The notes under the pieces: generated by a model
Told to the model about the DNA's origin: nothing
The model's database searches: none
What the model saw: only the letters and a program-made list of their open reading frames with translations
Position numbers and translations under genes: made by a program
Part shown: positions 1 through 7,125 of the stretch, piece after piece
Layout of the letters: every line of letters starts with the position of its first letter
How positions within the stretch are numbered: position 1 is the stretch's first letter
NCBI GenBank assembly: GCA_018066225.1
Contig: JAGHRU010000070.1
Span: forward strand, 1 to 9,560
Length of the DNA stretch: 9,560 bases
Direction: 5' to 3'
From: Candidatus Equimonas enterica
GTDB lineage: Bacteria > Bacteroidota > Bacteroidia > Bacteroidales > Bacteroidaceae

Positions 1-671
1 GTCATAGCGTCCACAACGAAGAGGGTTTCATCGGGCTGCGCAGCCTCCTTGATGGCAGCGATTTCCTGCATCAACTGCTCATCAACAGCCAGACGACCAG
101 CAGTATCAATGATGACCGTGTCATAACTCTTGGCCTTGGCCTCCTGTATGCCCGCACGGGCTATCTTGACAGGATCCTTCTCTTCGAGGTCCATATAGAT
201 AGGTACTCCGACCTGCTCCGCCAGTACGCGCAACTGCTCCACGGCAGCAGGACGATAGACATCACAAGCCACCAAGAGTGGATGACGGTTGCGCTTATTC
301 TTGAGCATAAGAGCCAGTTTACCACTGAGTGTAGTCTTACCAGCACCATTGAGACCTGCCATAAGAATAACGGCAGGATGGCTCTCCAACTTGATAGCAG
401 CCTCACTGCCGCCCATAAGTTCTGCCAACTCATCGTGTACAATCTTCACCATCAACTGCGAAGGCTTCACGGCAGTCAAGACATTCATGCCGAGCGCTTT
501 CTGCTTCACATCTTCTGTGAAACTCTTGGCCACTTTGTAATTAACATCGGCATCCAGCAAGGCGCGGCGCACATCTTTGAGGGTTTCGGCTACGTTGATT
601 TCGGTGATGCGACCTTCACCTTTGAGTATTTTGAATGACCGTTCCAGTCTGTCGCTAAGGTTTTCAAACAT
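1..671 (-). CDS. ffh: Signal recognition particle GTPase Ffh (SRP54), N-terminal 223 residues, runs off left edge
   Basis: Ffh binds the 4.5S RNA and signal sequences of nascent membrane proteins and docks with FtsY through twin GTPase domains. Translating the minus strand from ATG at 669-671 gives 223 codons with no stop, starting MFENLSDRLERSFKIL, which is the N domain typical of Ffh and not of FtsY. The P-loop GLNGAGKTT lies at about residues 106-114, DVYRPAA at 137-143 and the G3 motif DTAGR at 189-193. The rest of the G domain and the whole methionine-rich M domain lie beyond the window. The P-loop has Ala where many Ffh proteins have Ser (GSGKTT), a conservative change. The gene is last in the run of minus-strand genes, 84 nt after the YfcE-like gene. 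It may be co-transcribed or have its own promoter; I found no clear TAnnTTTG element in the gap. The family call is near certain. Confidence 0.96.
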   Translation of the reverse strand, partial: MFENLSDRLERSFKILKGEGRITEINVAETLKDVRRALLDADVNYKVAKSFTEDVKQKALGMNVLTAVKPSQLMVKIVHDELAELMGGSEAAIKLESHPAVILMAGLNGAGKTTLSGKLALMLKNKRNRHPLLVACDVYRPAAVEQLRVLAEQVGVPIYMDLEEKDPVKIARAGIQEAKAKSYDTVIIDTAGRLAVDEQLMQEIAAIKEAAQPDETLFVVDAM

Positions 672-693
672 ATTGGTTTGCTTTGCTTTTAGC

Positions 694-728
694 AGAGGGT
701 GAGACATCTTACGCGCTCACCAGCCTCT
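694..728. repeat. Imperfect inverted repeat between the yfcE-like gene and ffh
   Basis: GGTGAG (698-703) and CTCACC (716-721) form a perfect 6-bp inverted repeat around a 12-nt loop. Outer arms AGAG (694-697) and CTCT (725-728) extend it if a 3-nt bulge (722-724) is allowed. In the direction of transcription (minus) no T-run follows, so this is not a standard intrinsic terminator. It could be a processing or attenuation stem between the two genes, or chance. Confidence 0.3.
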
Positions 729-755
729 TATTATTAAATATGTATTTGTTGCTTT

Positions 756-1313
756 CTAATTGCGCCCGATGCGACACTCGGAGAGGACAGCATAGGTCTC
801 TGCATGGAGCACACGCACAAGTCCCTTTTCGTAAGTCGCAAAAGTGGGCGGATTGTCATCTTTAGGAAATGTAGGGCTGCCGACATTGAGCAGGCAAGGC
901 TGCTCACCATCTGCGCTCTGCAACTGCCAACGGTGGGTATGTCCTTGGCAGAAGAGATCAGTGTGAAACTGCGGCAAGCGGTCAGGATTATAAACATGGC
1001 CATGGGTCAAGAATAGTCGCACCCCATCATCCACCACCACGGCATAGGTCGCCGTCATCGGGAAGTCAAAGAGCATTTGATCCACCTCGCTGTCGCAGTT
1101 GCCTCTGACGCAGACGATGTCGCGAGAGCGGCTATTGAGCAGCGAAACGATGCTCATCGGATCCAGACCATCGGGCAGCCCATTGCGTGGCCCATAGTTG
1201 AGCAAGTCGCCCAACAAGAGCAACATATCACAGTGGACTGCGTCGTAATACTGCAAGAGGTGCAGCAAGGCTGGACGGCTACCGTGGAGATCGGAAGCGA
1301 TAAGATATTTCAT
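756..1313 (-). CDS. YfcE-like metallophosphoesterase (calcineurin-like phosphodiesterase)
   Basis: This 185-aa protein is a cytoplasmic metal-dependent phosphodiesterase of the YfcE/MJ0936 family. E. coli YfcE is almost the same length and hydrolyses artificial phosphodiesters; its natural substrate is not established. All five metallophosphoesterase motifs are visible: DLHG (residues 8-11), GDLLNYGPR (35-43), GNCD (71-74), THGH (103-106) and GHTH (124-127), followed by NVGSP (143-147). These residues bind the two active-site metals, so the enzyme appears intact. The start ATG at 1311-1313 begins directly with the first beta strand (MKYLIASDLHG), which fits the family. It begins 8 nt after the stop of the CoiA-like gene, so the two are probably co-transcribed. 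No membrane segment or signal peptide is seen. The exact substrate is unknown. Confidence 0.93.
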   Translation of the reverse strand: MKYLIASDLHGSRPALLHLLQYYDAVHCDMLLLLGDLLNYGPRNGLPDGLDPMSIVSLLNSRSRDIVCVRGNCDSEVDQMLFDFPMTATYAVVVDDGVRLFLTHGHVYNPDRLPQFHTDLFCQGHTHRWQLQSADGEQPCLLNVGSPTFPKDDNPPTFATYEKGLVRVLHAETYAVLSECRIGRN

Positions 1314-1321
1314 ACAGACAT

Positions 1322-2197
1322 TTACTTTTGCTCATCAGTGCAGTCACGGCCGCACACGACATAGGTACATTGCGGCACGGGACGGTAGGGCAACACCGCC
1401 AAAGCGTGCCGACAGGGTGTCTCTGGCGATAAGTCTTGCGGCTGCTCACGATATTGGCAGCGCTGACATTCAAGCATATCGGTCAATCGGCTACCCTTGT
1501 GTGCCTGGACCACTTCACGCTCTCTCACGCGCAGCATGGTCATGCGCTGGCGAGCAGTCTGCTGCGTTTGCCGTTCATGCTCTTGCTGCATGTGCGCCAT
1601 ACGCGGATTGGAGAGCCAGCGTCGGTCAGACTTGCTATGCAGGAGGAAATGGACGATGTCGCTACGCTGATATTTGGCATGCAAGAACCGGCGCATATCC
1701 AGTTCGATGCAAGGCAAGTCCAATGCGCGTATCTTCGCCATCTTGTCGGCATCGACAGCGTGATGAACGCGGACTTCTATCAGCAACCGCGCCTCATCGT
1801 CGTGCTGCTGATGCCTCACCACACCCACACAGTCGGGCTGCAGATTGCTGGCGTCATGACGTTCCTCCACTTCCATGCGCGAGAAACGTTGCAGACCTCC
1901 CGAGAACACATCGCCATAATGCGGCAACATCAGCGCGCAGGTCTGCTGCAACACGTCCTTGGTCAGCAGATGGAGCGCCGTCTCTGGCGCACCGCTGCAC
2001 GCCGTGTTTTGGGCGTGTGCGAAATGGTGCTGCTTCCATAGGCTACCATTCTTGGCCACCAAAGAAGCATGACACTCGGGACAATAGCACCCACAATTCT
2101 TCCCCCTGGGGACCGTATCGACGTGCACTAACTCGCCCTTGGCGTTGTAGGCAAACTGCAAGCACGGCTGACGGAGGATAGGGGCTAATAGCGGCAT
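1322..2197 (-). CDS. CoiA-like competence/nuclease-family protein
   Basis: This 291-aa protein resembles the CoiA family, whose Gram-positive founder is induced in competence and promotes recombination of incoming DNA. Visible features are an N-terminal CPEC zinc-knuckle-like motif (residues 39-42) followed by HHFAH (57-61) and a Cys at 67. A conserved helix follows (ETALHLLTKDVL, 72-83), then a restriction-endonuclease-like core: PD at 121-122 and IEVRVHHAVDADKMAKI at 140-156, ending in PCIELDM. Glu141 is the likely catalytic acid; the classical Lys of an E-x-K motif is Arg143 here. Residues 200-240 are Gln/Arg-rich and probably helical. The C-terminus adds a second Cys/His cluster (C244, C247, C262, H264, C277, C282, C286). 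The start at 2195-2197 leaves a short extension before the usual FAYNAKGELV opening. It follows the peptidase gene after 22 nt. The family call is good; activity is inferred. Confidence 0.8.
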   Translation of the reverse strand: MPLLAPILRQPCLQFAYNAKGELVHVDTVPRGKNCGCYCPECHASLVAKNGSLWKQHHFAHAQNTACSGAPETALHLLTKDVLQQTCALMLPHYGDVFSGGLQRFSRMEVEERHDASNLQPDCVGVVRHQQHDDEARLLIEVRVHHAVDADKMAKIRALDLPCIELDMRRFLHAKYQRSDIVHFLLHSKSDRRWLSNPRMAHMQQEHERQTQQTARQRMTMLRVREREVVQAHKGSRLTDMLECQRCQYREQPQDLSPETPCRHALAVLPYRPVPQCTYVVCGRDCTDEQK

Positions 2198-2219
2198 GGC
2201 GTATGCAGCAGTATTGACA

Positions 2220-4448
2220 TTATTTGCCCAAGAGTTCGCGGTGCAGGAAGTCGGTGATACGCTGCATCAAGTGGTGACGGGTGTTGCCGCCGTAGATGGA
2301 GTGGTTGCGATTGGTATAAATCTGCATTTCAAACTGCTTATCGGCCTGAACAAGTGCTTCGGCCTCCTCAGTACAGTTGCGGTAGTGGACGTTGTCGTCG
2401 GCAGTACCATGGATGAGCAGCAGACTGCCGTGATGCGTCTTTGCACGGCTGAGCGGGTTAAGGTCATATCCCGTAGGATTTTCTTGCGGTGTACGCATAT
2501 AGCGTTCGGTATAGACAGAGTCGTAGTAGCGCCAACTGCTGGGGGCTGCAACGGCCACACCACAGCGGAAGACATCGCGGCCTTCGCCCATAGCCATCAA
2601 GGTATTGAAACCACCGAAACTCCAACCCCAGATAGCGATGCGCTGCTTATCGACATAAGGCAAAGAGCCCAGATAGATGGCAGCCTCCACTTGGTCGTGC
2701 GACTCCAAATCGCCAAGGTTGAGATAGGTGCAACGCTCAAAGTCTGCACCACGTGCCCCTGTGCCACGTCCATCGACGCAGGCACAGATGATACCATCGG
2801 CAGCCCACATACTCTCCAAGCAAGCCCCCGGATAGAAGCCTGTGCTCCAAGCGTCCTTCACCTCCTGTGAGCCAGGACCGCTATACTGATACATCACGAC
2901 AGGATATTGCTTCGCAGGGTCGAAATCACGCGGCTTGACCATATAGCCATTGAGTTGCACGCCGTCGGCTGTGGTAAAAGTGAAAAACTCCTTTTGCCCC
3001 AAGACGGCATCGCCTTTGGCCTTGAGGTCTGCGTTGTCGATAAGCGTACGCAACACCTTGCCCGTATTGTCGCGCAGGGTCGTCACATCGGGCTGTGTAG
3101 CGCTGCTATATACGTTCATGAAATACTTCATGCTGGTGCTGAATATCGCACTATTCGTACCCGTCTCCGTGGAGAGTTTACGCTTCTTACCCGCCTTATC
3201 GACGCTATACACTGCACGGCGCAGGGGGCTCTCCTCGGCAGAGGCAAAATAGAACTTCTGCTCCTTGGCATTGTAGCCATAGTAGTCGGTGACTTCATAA
3301 TTGCCACTGGTGAGCGTACGCTCCAATTTTCCGCCGAGGGTGTACCAATAGAGATGCTGATAGCCCGTGCGCTCCGACATCATGATGAAGTGACCATCGG
3401 GATAGAATTGCAGGTCATTGTAGGCCGACTCGCGCAGATATTTGCTGTTCTTCTCCTGCAAGGCCAGTTTGGCCACACCAGAGCGAGGATTGACCATGTA
3501 GAGGTTCATGCAGTCCTGATGGCGGTTGAGGGTAACGACAGCCAGTTTGTCAGCATCGCTGGTGAAGATGATGCGAGGGATATAGCCGTCAGCATCGAGC
3601 GGCACATCCATTGTGCGTGTCGTGCGGTTTTTAAGGTCGTAAGTCATTACGGTGACTTTGGCATTCTCGGCTCCCGCAATAGGATATTTGTAGGCGTATT
3701 CGCCAGGATAGTCAGCGTATTGCTTCAACTCGGGTGACAGCCCCTTGTACTCCTGCATGCTATACACAGGGACGTGGCTCTCGTCGTAGCGTATCCACGC
3801 CAGCATCTCAGAGTCGGCAGAGAAGTCAAAGGAGCAGTTGGTCGAAAACTCTTCTTCGCACACCCAGTCGGGGATACCATTGATGATTTTGTTCCACTCA
3901 CCGTCCTTGGTGACTTGGGTCTCTGCGCCGCCGTAGAGGAGTTTGACGACGAAGAGGTTGTTGTCACGTGCAAAGCCTACGACGTTGCCGTCGGGCGAAA
4001 AACGCGGCGACATCTGCTTACCGCCATCACTCAGCGGCGAGAAACGCTGCGTAGCGACATCATAGACGTAATAGATGGCGCGGGTGGTACGGCGATAGAC
4101 TTTCTCGGTCTCGGTACGCAGGAGGATGCGTCGCTCGTCAGGGCTCATGATGTAGGCATCTATCTTGTCAAGCTTCACGTCGCCACGCGCCGTAGCGACA
4201 TCGAAGAGGACACCGACTTGCTCTCCCGTCTTGAAGGAGGAGCGGGTGATGCGCTTGCCGTCTTCGCTGAGTTGGGAGAATGTCTCACCATCGAGCAGAG
4301 GGTGTACGCCGCTGATGCCGTCGGCATAGAAGGCACCCGAGGTGACATCTTTGACGGTAATGTTGGAAGCAGTAGCCTGTTGCGCCACTGCGTTGGAGGG
4401 GGCGAGGCAGCAGAGTGCCAAAGCCACGGTGCAGAGGAGTTTATTCAT
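2220..4448 (-). CDS. Dipeptidyl peptidase IV, secreted serine peptidase (S9B)
   Basis: This 742-aa enzyme removes Xaa-Pro or Xaa-Ala dipeptides from peptide N-termini. It probably acts in the periplasm, where it would feed peptide uptake in a protein-fermenting Bacteroidales. Residues 1-22 form a Sec signal peptide with a likely signal peptidase I site at AVA/QQ (after residue 22). An N-terminal beta-propeller (about 50-470) contains DWVCEEEF (194-201), whose last two glutamates (199, 200) match the pair that anchors the substrate amino group in DPP4. The C-terminal alpha/beta hydrolase holds GWSFGGF (Ser610), HGTADDNVH (Asp684) and NRNHS (His716). The Ser-Asp and Asp-His spacings (74 and 32 residues) match human DPP4 (78 and 32). 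The start chosen is ATG 4446-4448, because the open frame upstream to 4910 is only the shadow of the HAD gene. The ATG overlaps the HAD stop as ATGA, suggesting translational coupling. The Cys pair in the signal peptide is not a good lipobox. Confidence 0.96.
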   Translation of the reverse strand: MNKLLCTVALALCCLAPSNAVAQQATASNITVKDVTSGAFYADGISGVHPLLDGETFSQLSEDGKRITRSSFKTGEQVGVLFDVATARGDVKLDKIDAYIMSPDERRILLRTETEKVYRRTTRAIYYVYDVATQRFSPLSDGGKQMSPRFSPDGNVVGFARDNNLFVVKLLYGGAETQVTKDGEWNKIINGIPDWVCEEEFSTNCSFDFSADSEMLAWIRYDESHVPVYSMQEYKGLSPELKQYADYPGEYAYKYPIAGAENAKVTVMTYDLKNRTTRTMDVPLDADGYIPRIIFTSDADKLAVVTLNRHQDCMNLYMVNPRSGVAKLALQEKNSKYLRESAYNDLQFYPDGHFIMMSERTGYQHLYWYTLGGKLERTLTSGNYEVTDYYGYNAKEQKFYFASAEESPLRRAVYSVDKAGKKRKLSTETGTNSAIFSTSMKYFMNVYSSATQPDVTTLRDNTGKVLRTLIDNADLKAKGDAVLGQKEFFTFTTADGVQLNGYMVKPRDFDPAKQYPVVMYQYSGPGSQEVKDAWSTGFYPGACLESMWAADGIICACVDGRGTGARGADFERCTYLNLGDLESHDQVEAAIYLGSLPYVDKQRIAIWGWSFGGFNTLMAMGEGRDVFRCGVAVAAPSSWRYYDSVYTERYMRTPQENPTGYDLNPLSRAKTHHGSLLLIHGTADDNVHYRNCTEEAEALVQADKQFEMQIYTNRNHSIYGGNTRHHLMQRITDFLHRELLGK

Positions 4449-5200
4449 GATAATGTTGTGTTTTGTCGTAAGGTGTGATAGAGGCACGGCCACGCCTCGG
4501 CGAGTGCCTGCATAGAAAGCAGCAAGAGGTCTGCTCCCTCCTCGGTCAAAGCCTCTGGAGGCAGCGGCCCTGTATTGACCGCTATGGTGAAGATGCCAGC
4601 CGCATGCGCAGCTTTCACGCCTAATGGCGCATTCTCCACCACGAGGGCTTCGTGGGCGGCTACACCCGCTTTGGCGAGCCCCATAAGGTAGGGCTCGGGG
4701 TCGGGCTTGCCATGCTTGACATCCTTGGAGGAGACCACGAGATGCTCGGCAAAGAAGCCCGGGAAGTTGGTCTGCAAGCGACGGAGCAACGTGGCTTGTC
4801 CCGAGCCAGTGACGACCACGATGGTCAGCCCATCGGCACGCACCTTGGCGAGCAGTTGCTCTGCGCCAGCCATCTTGGGGGCGGCGGGATAGGTGTTGAA
4901 GAGCGCGCACTTATCGGCATATATCGCGGCCACCTCCTCGGGCGTAGCGTCGCGGTGTCGGTGACGCTGACTGAGGATGTTGATGGTGCTGGCACCTGTG
5001 CGCCCTTCGTGCATAAAGGCTTCCAGGGGGCGCATAGGCAGTCCATATTTGGCGCAGACTTCGCTCCAAGAGCGGGCGTGGAGCGGCATAGAGTCGAAGA
5101 GCACGCCGTCCATGTCGAAGAGTACGGCACGCGGCGCAGGACGCAACCCACCGTGAGCCTCAGCATATCGCGCTATGGCCTGTAAGTACTTGTCGTTCAC
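4445..5200 (-). CDS. HAD-superfamily hydrolase, beta-phosphoglucomutase-like
   Basis: This 251-aa cytoplasmic protein belongs to HAD subfamily I with an alpha-helical cap (PGMB/phosphatase type). Motif I is FDMDGVLFDS with nucleophile Asp29 and acid/base Asp31. The cap spans about residues 40-105. Motif II is Thr131 in VVVTGSG, motif III is Lys165 in KHGKPDPEPY, and motif IV is VVENAPLGV, with Glu189-Asn190 in place of the more common Glu-Asp. It could be a sugar-phosphate phosphatase or a phosphomutase; sequence alone does not decide. The start is GTG at 5198-5200: its overlap with the pgi stop (GTGA) and the N-terminal helix before motif I both support it, while the first internal ATG would fall inside motif I. 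The 3' end overlaps the DPP IV start by 4 nt. Being coupled to pgi suggests a role in sugar-phosphate metabolism, which is inference. Confidence 0.92.
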   Translation of the reverse strand: MNDKYLQAIARYAEAHGGLRPAPRAVLFDMDGVLFDSMPLHARSWSEVCAKYGLPMRPLEAFMHEGRTGASTINILSQRHRHRDATPEEVAAIYADKCALFNTYPAAPKMAGAEQLLAKVRADGLTIVVVTGSGQATLLRRLQTNFPGFFAEHLVVSSKDVKHGKPDPEPYLMGLAKAGVAAHEALVVENAPLGVKAAHAAGIFTIAVNTGPLPPEALTEEGADLLLLSMQALAEAWPCLYHTLRQNTTLS

Positions 5201-6534
5201 TCTCCCAGGCGTTGGCGTATGGCTGCGCTCTCGGCTTCGTAGCCCGGCTTACCGAGCAGCGCAAACATATTCTTCTTATAGGCTTCCACGCCGGGCTGGT
5301 TGAACGGATTGACCCCAAGCACGAGGCCGCTGATGCCACAGGCACGCTCCATGAAGTAGATGAACTGTCCGAGGCTATATTCGTCAAGACAAGGGAGCAC
5401 GAGACGCAGACACGGCACACCGCCATCGGCGTGTGCCAGTTGCGTGCCCAGTTCGGCCATCTTATTGACATGGTCCACGTGCTGACCTTCGAGGAAATTG
5501 AGTCCATCGAGGTTTTCGTCATCGTGGGGCACGAGGAGGCTATAGCGCGGTGTCTCCACCGAAATCACGGTCTCGAAGATGGTGCGCTCGGCGTCTTGTA
5601 TCCATTGTCCCATGGAGTGGAGGTCGGTGGTAAGATCTACGGCCGCGGTGAAGATGCCTTTGCCGTCCTTGCCCTCACTCTCGCCGAAGAGCTGTTTCCA
5701 CCACTCGCCGAGGTAATGCAGTTTGGGGTGATAATTGGCGAGGATTTCTATCTTCTTGCCGCTGCGGTAGAGGGCATTGCGCACCGCCGCATACTGCTCT
5801 ATGATGCCACCCGGCGCATCTGCCTGCTGCTCCATACGGCGTGCGCCCTCAATGAGCGCATCGATGTCGAAACCTGCGCAGGCAATGGGCAGCAAGCCTA
5901 CTGGCGTCAGCACGGAGAAGCGACCGCCTACGTTGTCGGGAATGACAAACGACTTGTAGCCCTCCTTGTCGGCCGTGGTGCGCGCAGCACCTTTGCGGGC
6001 ATCGGTAATGGCCACGATGACCTTGCGTGCCTCGTCAGCACCGCGCTGCGCCACGCACTGCGCCCGCAGCAGACGGAAGGCAAGTGCCGTCTCCGTCGTC
6101 GTGCCGCTCTTGGAGATATTGATGATGCCGAAGCGGCGTGTACGCAGCAGGTCGGAGAGTTCGGCCAAATAGTCTTCGCTGATATTATTACCTGCAAAGA
6201 GCACAGCAGGTCGCTCGCCCCCAGCCTTCAGCCACTCGAAGGAATTGGAAAGGGCTTCGATGATGGCTTTCGCCCCTAAATACGACCCACCAATACCTGC
6301 CACGACGATGGTGTCGCAGTTTTGGCGTAGCGTGGCAGCGGTTGTTTTGATATCAGTTAGCAGTTCTTCGGAAATCGTCGAAGGCAGATGGAGCCAACCG
6401 AGGAAATCGTTGCCCTCACAAGTGCCATCGGCAAGGGTCTGCTGCGCACGGCGCACGGCAGGCTCGAGAGTACTTACTGCATCAGAGGAAAGGCTACTTA
6501 GGGCCTTATCGATTTCTAAACGTATATCTTTCAT
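5197..6534 (-). CDS. pgi: Glucose-6-phosphate isomerase
   Basis: This enzyme interconverts glucose 6-phosphate and fructose 6-phosphate in the cytoplasm, for glycolysis and gluconeogenesis. At 445 aa it is the short bacterial form, the usual size in Bacteroidetes and Firmicutes. Motifs seen in order are GIGGSYLGA (residues 80-88), the phosphate-binding SKSGTTTET (141-149), PGI signature 1 NVGGRFSVLTPVGLLP (201-216), GESEGKDGKG (284-293) with catalytic Glu285, TTDLHSMGQ with His306, and signature 2 FNQPGVEAYKKN (411-422) with Lys420. All catalytic positions are present. The start ATG at 6532-6534 is about 30 nt downstream of a well-matched Bacteroidetes promoter. There is no Shine-Dalgarno, but the leader is A-rich, as is common in this phylum. 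It is the first gene of the minus-strand run, and its stop overlaps the GTG of the HAD gene. Confidence 0.98.
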   Translation of the reverse strand: MKDIRLEIDKALSSLSSDAVSTLEPAVRRAQQTLADGTCEGNDFLGWLHLPSTISEELLTDIKTTAATLRQNCDTIVVAGIGGSYLGAKAIIEALSNSFEWLKAGGERPAVLFAGNNISEDYLAELSDLLRTRRFGIINISKSGTTTETALAFRLLRAQCVAQRGADEARKVIVAITDARKGAARTTADKEGYKSFVIPDNVGGRFSVLTPVGLLPIACAGFDIDALIEGARRMEQQADAPGGIIEQYAAVRNALYRSGKKIEILANYHPKLHYLGEWWKQLFGESEGKDGKGIFTAAVDLTTDLHSMGQWIQDAERTIFETVISVETPRYSLLVPHDDENLDGLNFLEGQHVDHVNKMAELGTQLAHADGGVPCLRLVLPCLDEYSLGQFIYFMERACGISGLVLGVNPFNQPGVEAYKKNMFALLGKPGYEAESAAIRQRLGE

Positions 6535-6569
6535 CGTATGAGTTAGTTTTAGTGACTTTCAATGCCGTG

Positions 6570-6601
6570 CAAAATTACAACTTTTCGCCCACGCGAGCAA
6601 A
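6570..6601 (-). promoter_or_regulatory. Bacteroidetes-type promoter of pgi
   Basis: Read on the minus strand, a -33 element TTTG (6598-6601) is followed after exactly 20 nt by TAATTTTG (6570-6577). This is a perfect match to the TAnnTTTG -7 consensus used by the Bacteroidetes primary sigma factor. Transcription would start near 6563, giving a leader of about 30 nt before the pgi ATG. It may serve the whole pgi-HAD-peptidase run. Confidence 0.8.
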
Positions 6602-6740
6602 TCGCGCGCGTATTATTTTTGTGATGCCGATGGCGTTGGTGTTTTTCGGGCATGAGCCGACCAGCACCACTTTCCGACATATCCACCAACGCTATTTGCG
6701 TCGTAGTTTTCACCCCAAGGAGCGTTCTGAGGCCATGTTT

Positions 6741-6814
6741 CGGCAGTCCGTCGTCACGATTTGGGCAGACAAAATACATGGCAAGAGCAGACTGTTTTTC
6801 TTCTCTGGGCAGAC
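6741..6814 (+). repeat. Four GGGCAGAC-like words at exact 22-bp spacing
   Basis: CGGCAGTC (6741-6748), GGGCAGAC (6763-6770), GAGCAGAC (6785-6792) and GGGCAGAC (6807-6814) start exactly 22 bp apart. The 14-nt stretches between them are unrelated to one another. The period is close to two helical turns and is not a multiple of three, so it is not a peptide repeat. It could be a row of protein-binding sites on one DNA face or a decayed tandem repeat. The first copy matches only 6 of 8 bases. Confidence 0.5.
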
Positions 6815-6867
6815 CGTTCAACCCAATTCATCACTTTATTTCCGCTATAAGGGAAGCGAAAGAGCCT

Positions 6868-6922
6868 TCTGCCGCGCACGGCGTGGGCAGACCGTGCACG
6901 CTCGTTGTCACCATCTGCCCAC
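6868..6922 (+). repeat. Alternating inverted arms built on the same GGGCAGAC word
   Basis: GTGGGCAGA (6883-6891) and TCTGCCCAC (6914-6922) form a perfect 9-bp inverted repeat with a 22-nt loop. A third arm, TCTGCC (6868-6873), could pair with GGCAGA (6886-6891) instead, so two mutually exclusive stems are possible. The central arm is part of TGGGCAGACCGT (6884-6895), which is identical to 6806-6817. No T-run follows, so terminator function is unlikely. Confidence 0.45.
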
Positions 6923-7051
6923 ATCGCGCATCGCAGCACCCCTTACGACCTACGCCAAGCGGACATTCTCAGCGCCTTAAAACGCATTAAGTTTTCACGG
7001 CATACCGAAAAAGAGGACACTACATGGGCAAAAGATTACTCCCAACAGCCC

Positions 7052-7082
7052 TTGTCCGTTCTCGCAAAATGTCGTACCTTTG
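7052..7082 (+). promoter_or_regulatory. Bacteroidetes-type promoter of the 79-aa gene and dprA
   Basis: TTG (7052-7054) is followed after 20 nt by TACCTTTG (7075-7082), a perfect TAnnTTTG element with the expected spacing. Transcription should begin near 7089, leaving a leader of about 37 nt before the ATG at 7126. Because the next gene follows closely, this promoter probably also drives dprA. Confidence 0.8.
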
Positions 7083-7125
7083 CACTTGTGCCCTACCCTA
7101 ACGCACCCTCACACCCCATAAGGCT

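Larger units (their letters stand above)
6535..7125. other. Divergent intergenic region, about 590 bp, no gene recognised
   Basis: This space separates minus-strand pgi from the plus-strand operon. Its edges hold one promoter each (6570-6601 minus, 7052-7082 plus). Short open frames exist on both strands, but their translations are Arg/His/Ser/Thr-rich, resemble no family I know, and overlap one another. The middle (about 6741-6922) carries the GGGCAGAC-type repeats described separately. I see no tRNA, rRNA or recognisable housekeeping RNA. A regulatory array, an unannotated small RNA, or a decayed repeat are all possible. Confidence 0.6.

Noticed and set aside
1417..2181. Long plus-strand frames opposite the CoiA-like gene
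   Set aside because: The minus frame contains the CPEC, HHFAH and nuclease-like motifs; the opposite frames are shadows rich in Arg, Ala and His.
4383..4448. Possible lipoprotein signal in the peptidase N-terminus (two adjacent Cys)
   Set aside because: The residues before the Cys pair (LAL) do not fit a lipobox, while AVA followed by QQ fits a signal peptidase I site.
4449..4910. Upstream extension of the peptidase reading frame by 154 residues
   Set aside because: The translated extension is a Cys/Arg-rich shadow of the HAD gene. The signal peptide at residue 1 of the 742-aa form and the ATGA overlap fix the start at 4448.
6614..6621. Plus-strand TATTTTTG matching the -7 consensus
   Set aside because: No TTG or TTTG lies about 20 nt upstream. 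The match is in a T-rich stretch and is probably chance, although it would be the natural promoter for any RNA across the repeat region.
6633..6692. 9-bp inverted repeat GCGTTGGTG / CACCAACGC with a 42-nt loop
   Set aside because: A 9-bp inverted pair somewhere in about 590 bp is near chance expectation and the loop is long. It does not involve the GGGCAGAC word.
6549..6990. Short open frames on both strands (90 to 142 residues) in the intergenic region
   Set aside because: They overlap each other, have Arg/His/Ser-rich translations without a recognisable pattern, and run across the promoter and repeat regions. I treat them as chance frames in GC-rich DNA.
7024..7101. A 25-codon frame starting MGKRLLPTALV
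   Set aside because: It spans the promoter elements themselves and ends before the real leader, so it is unlikely to be transcribed.
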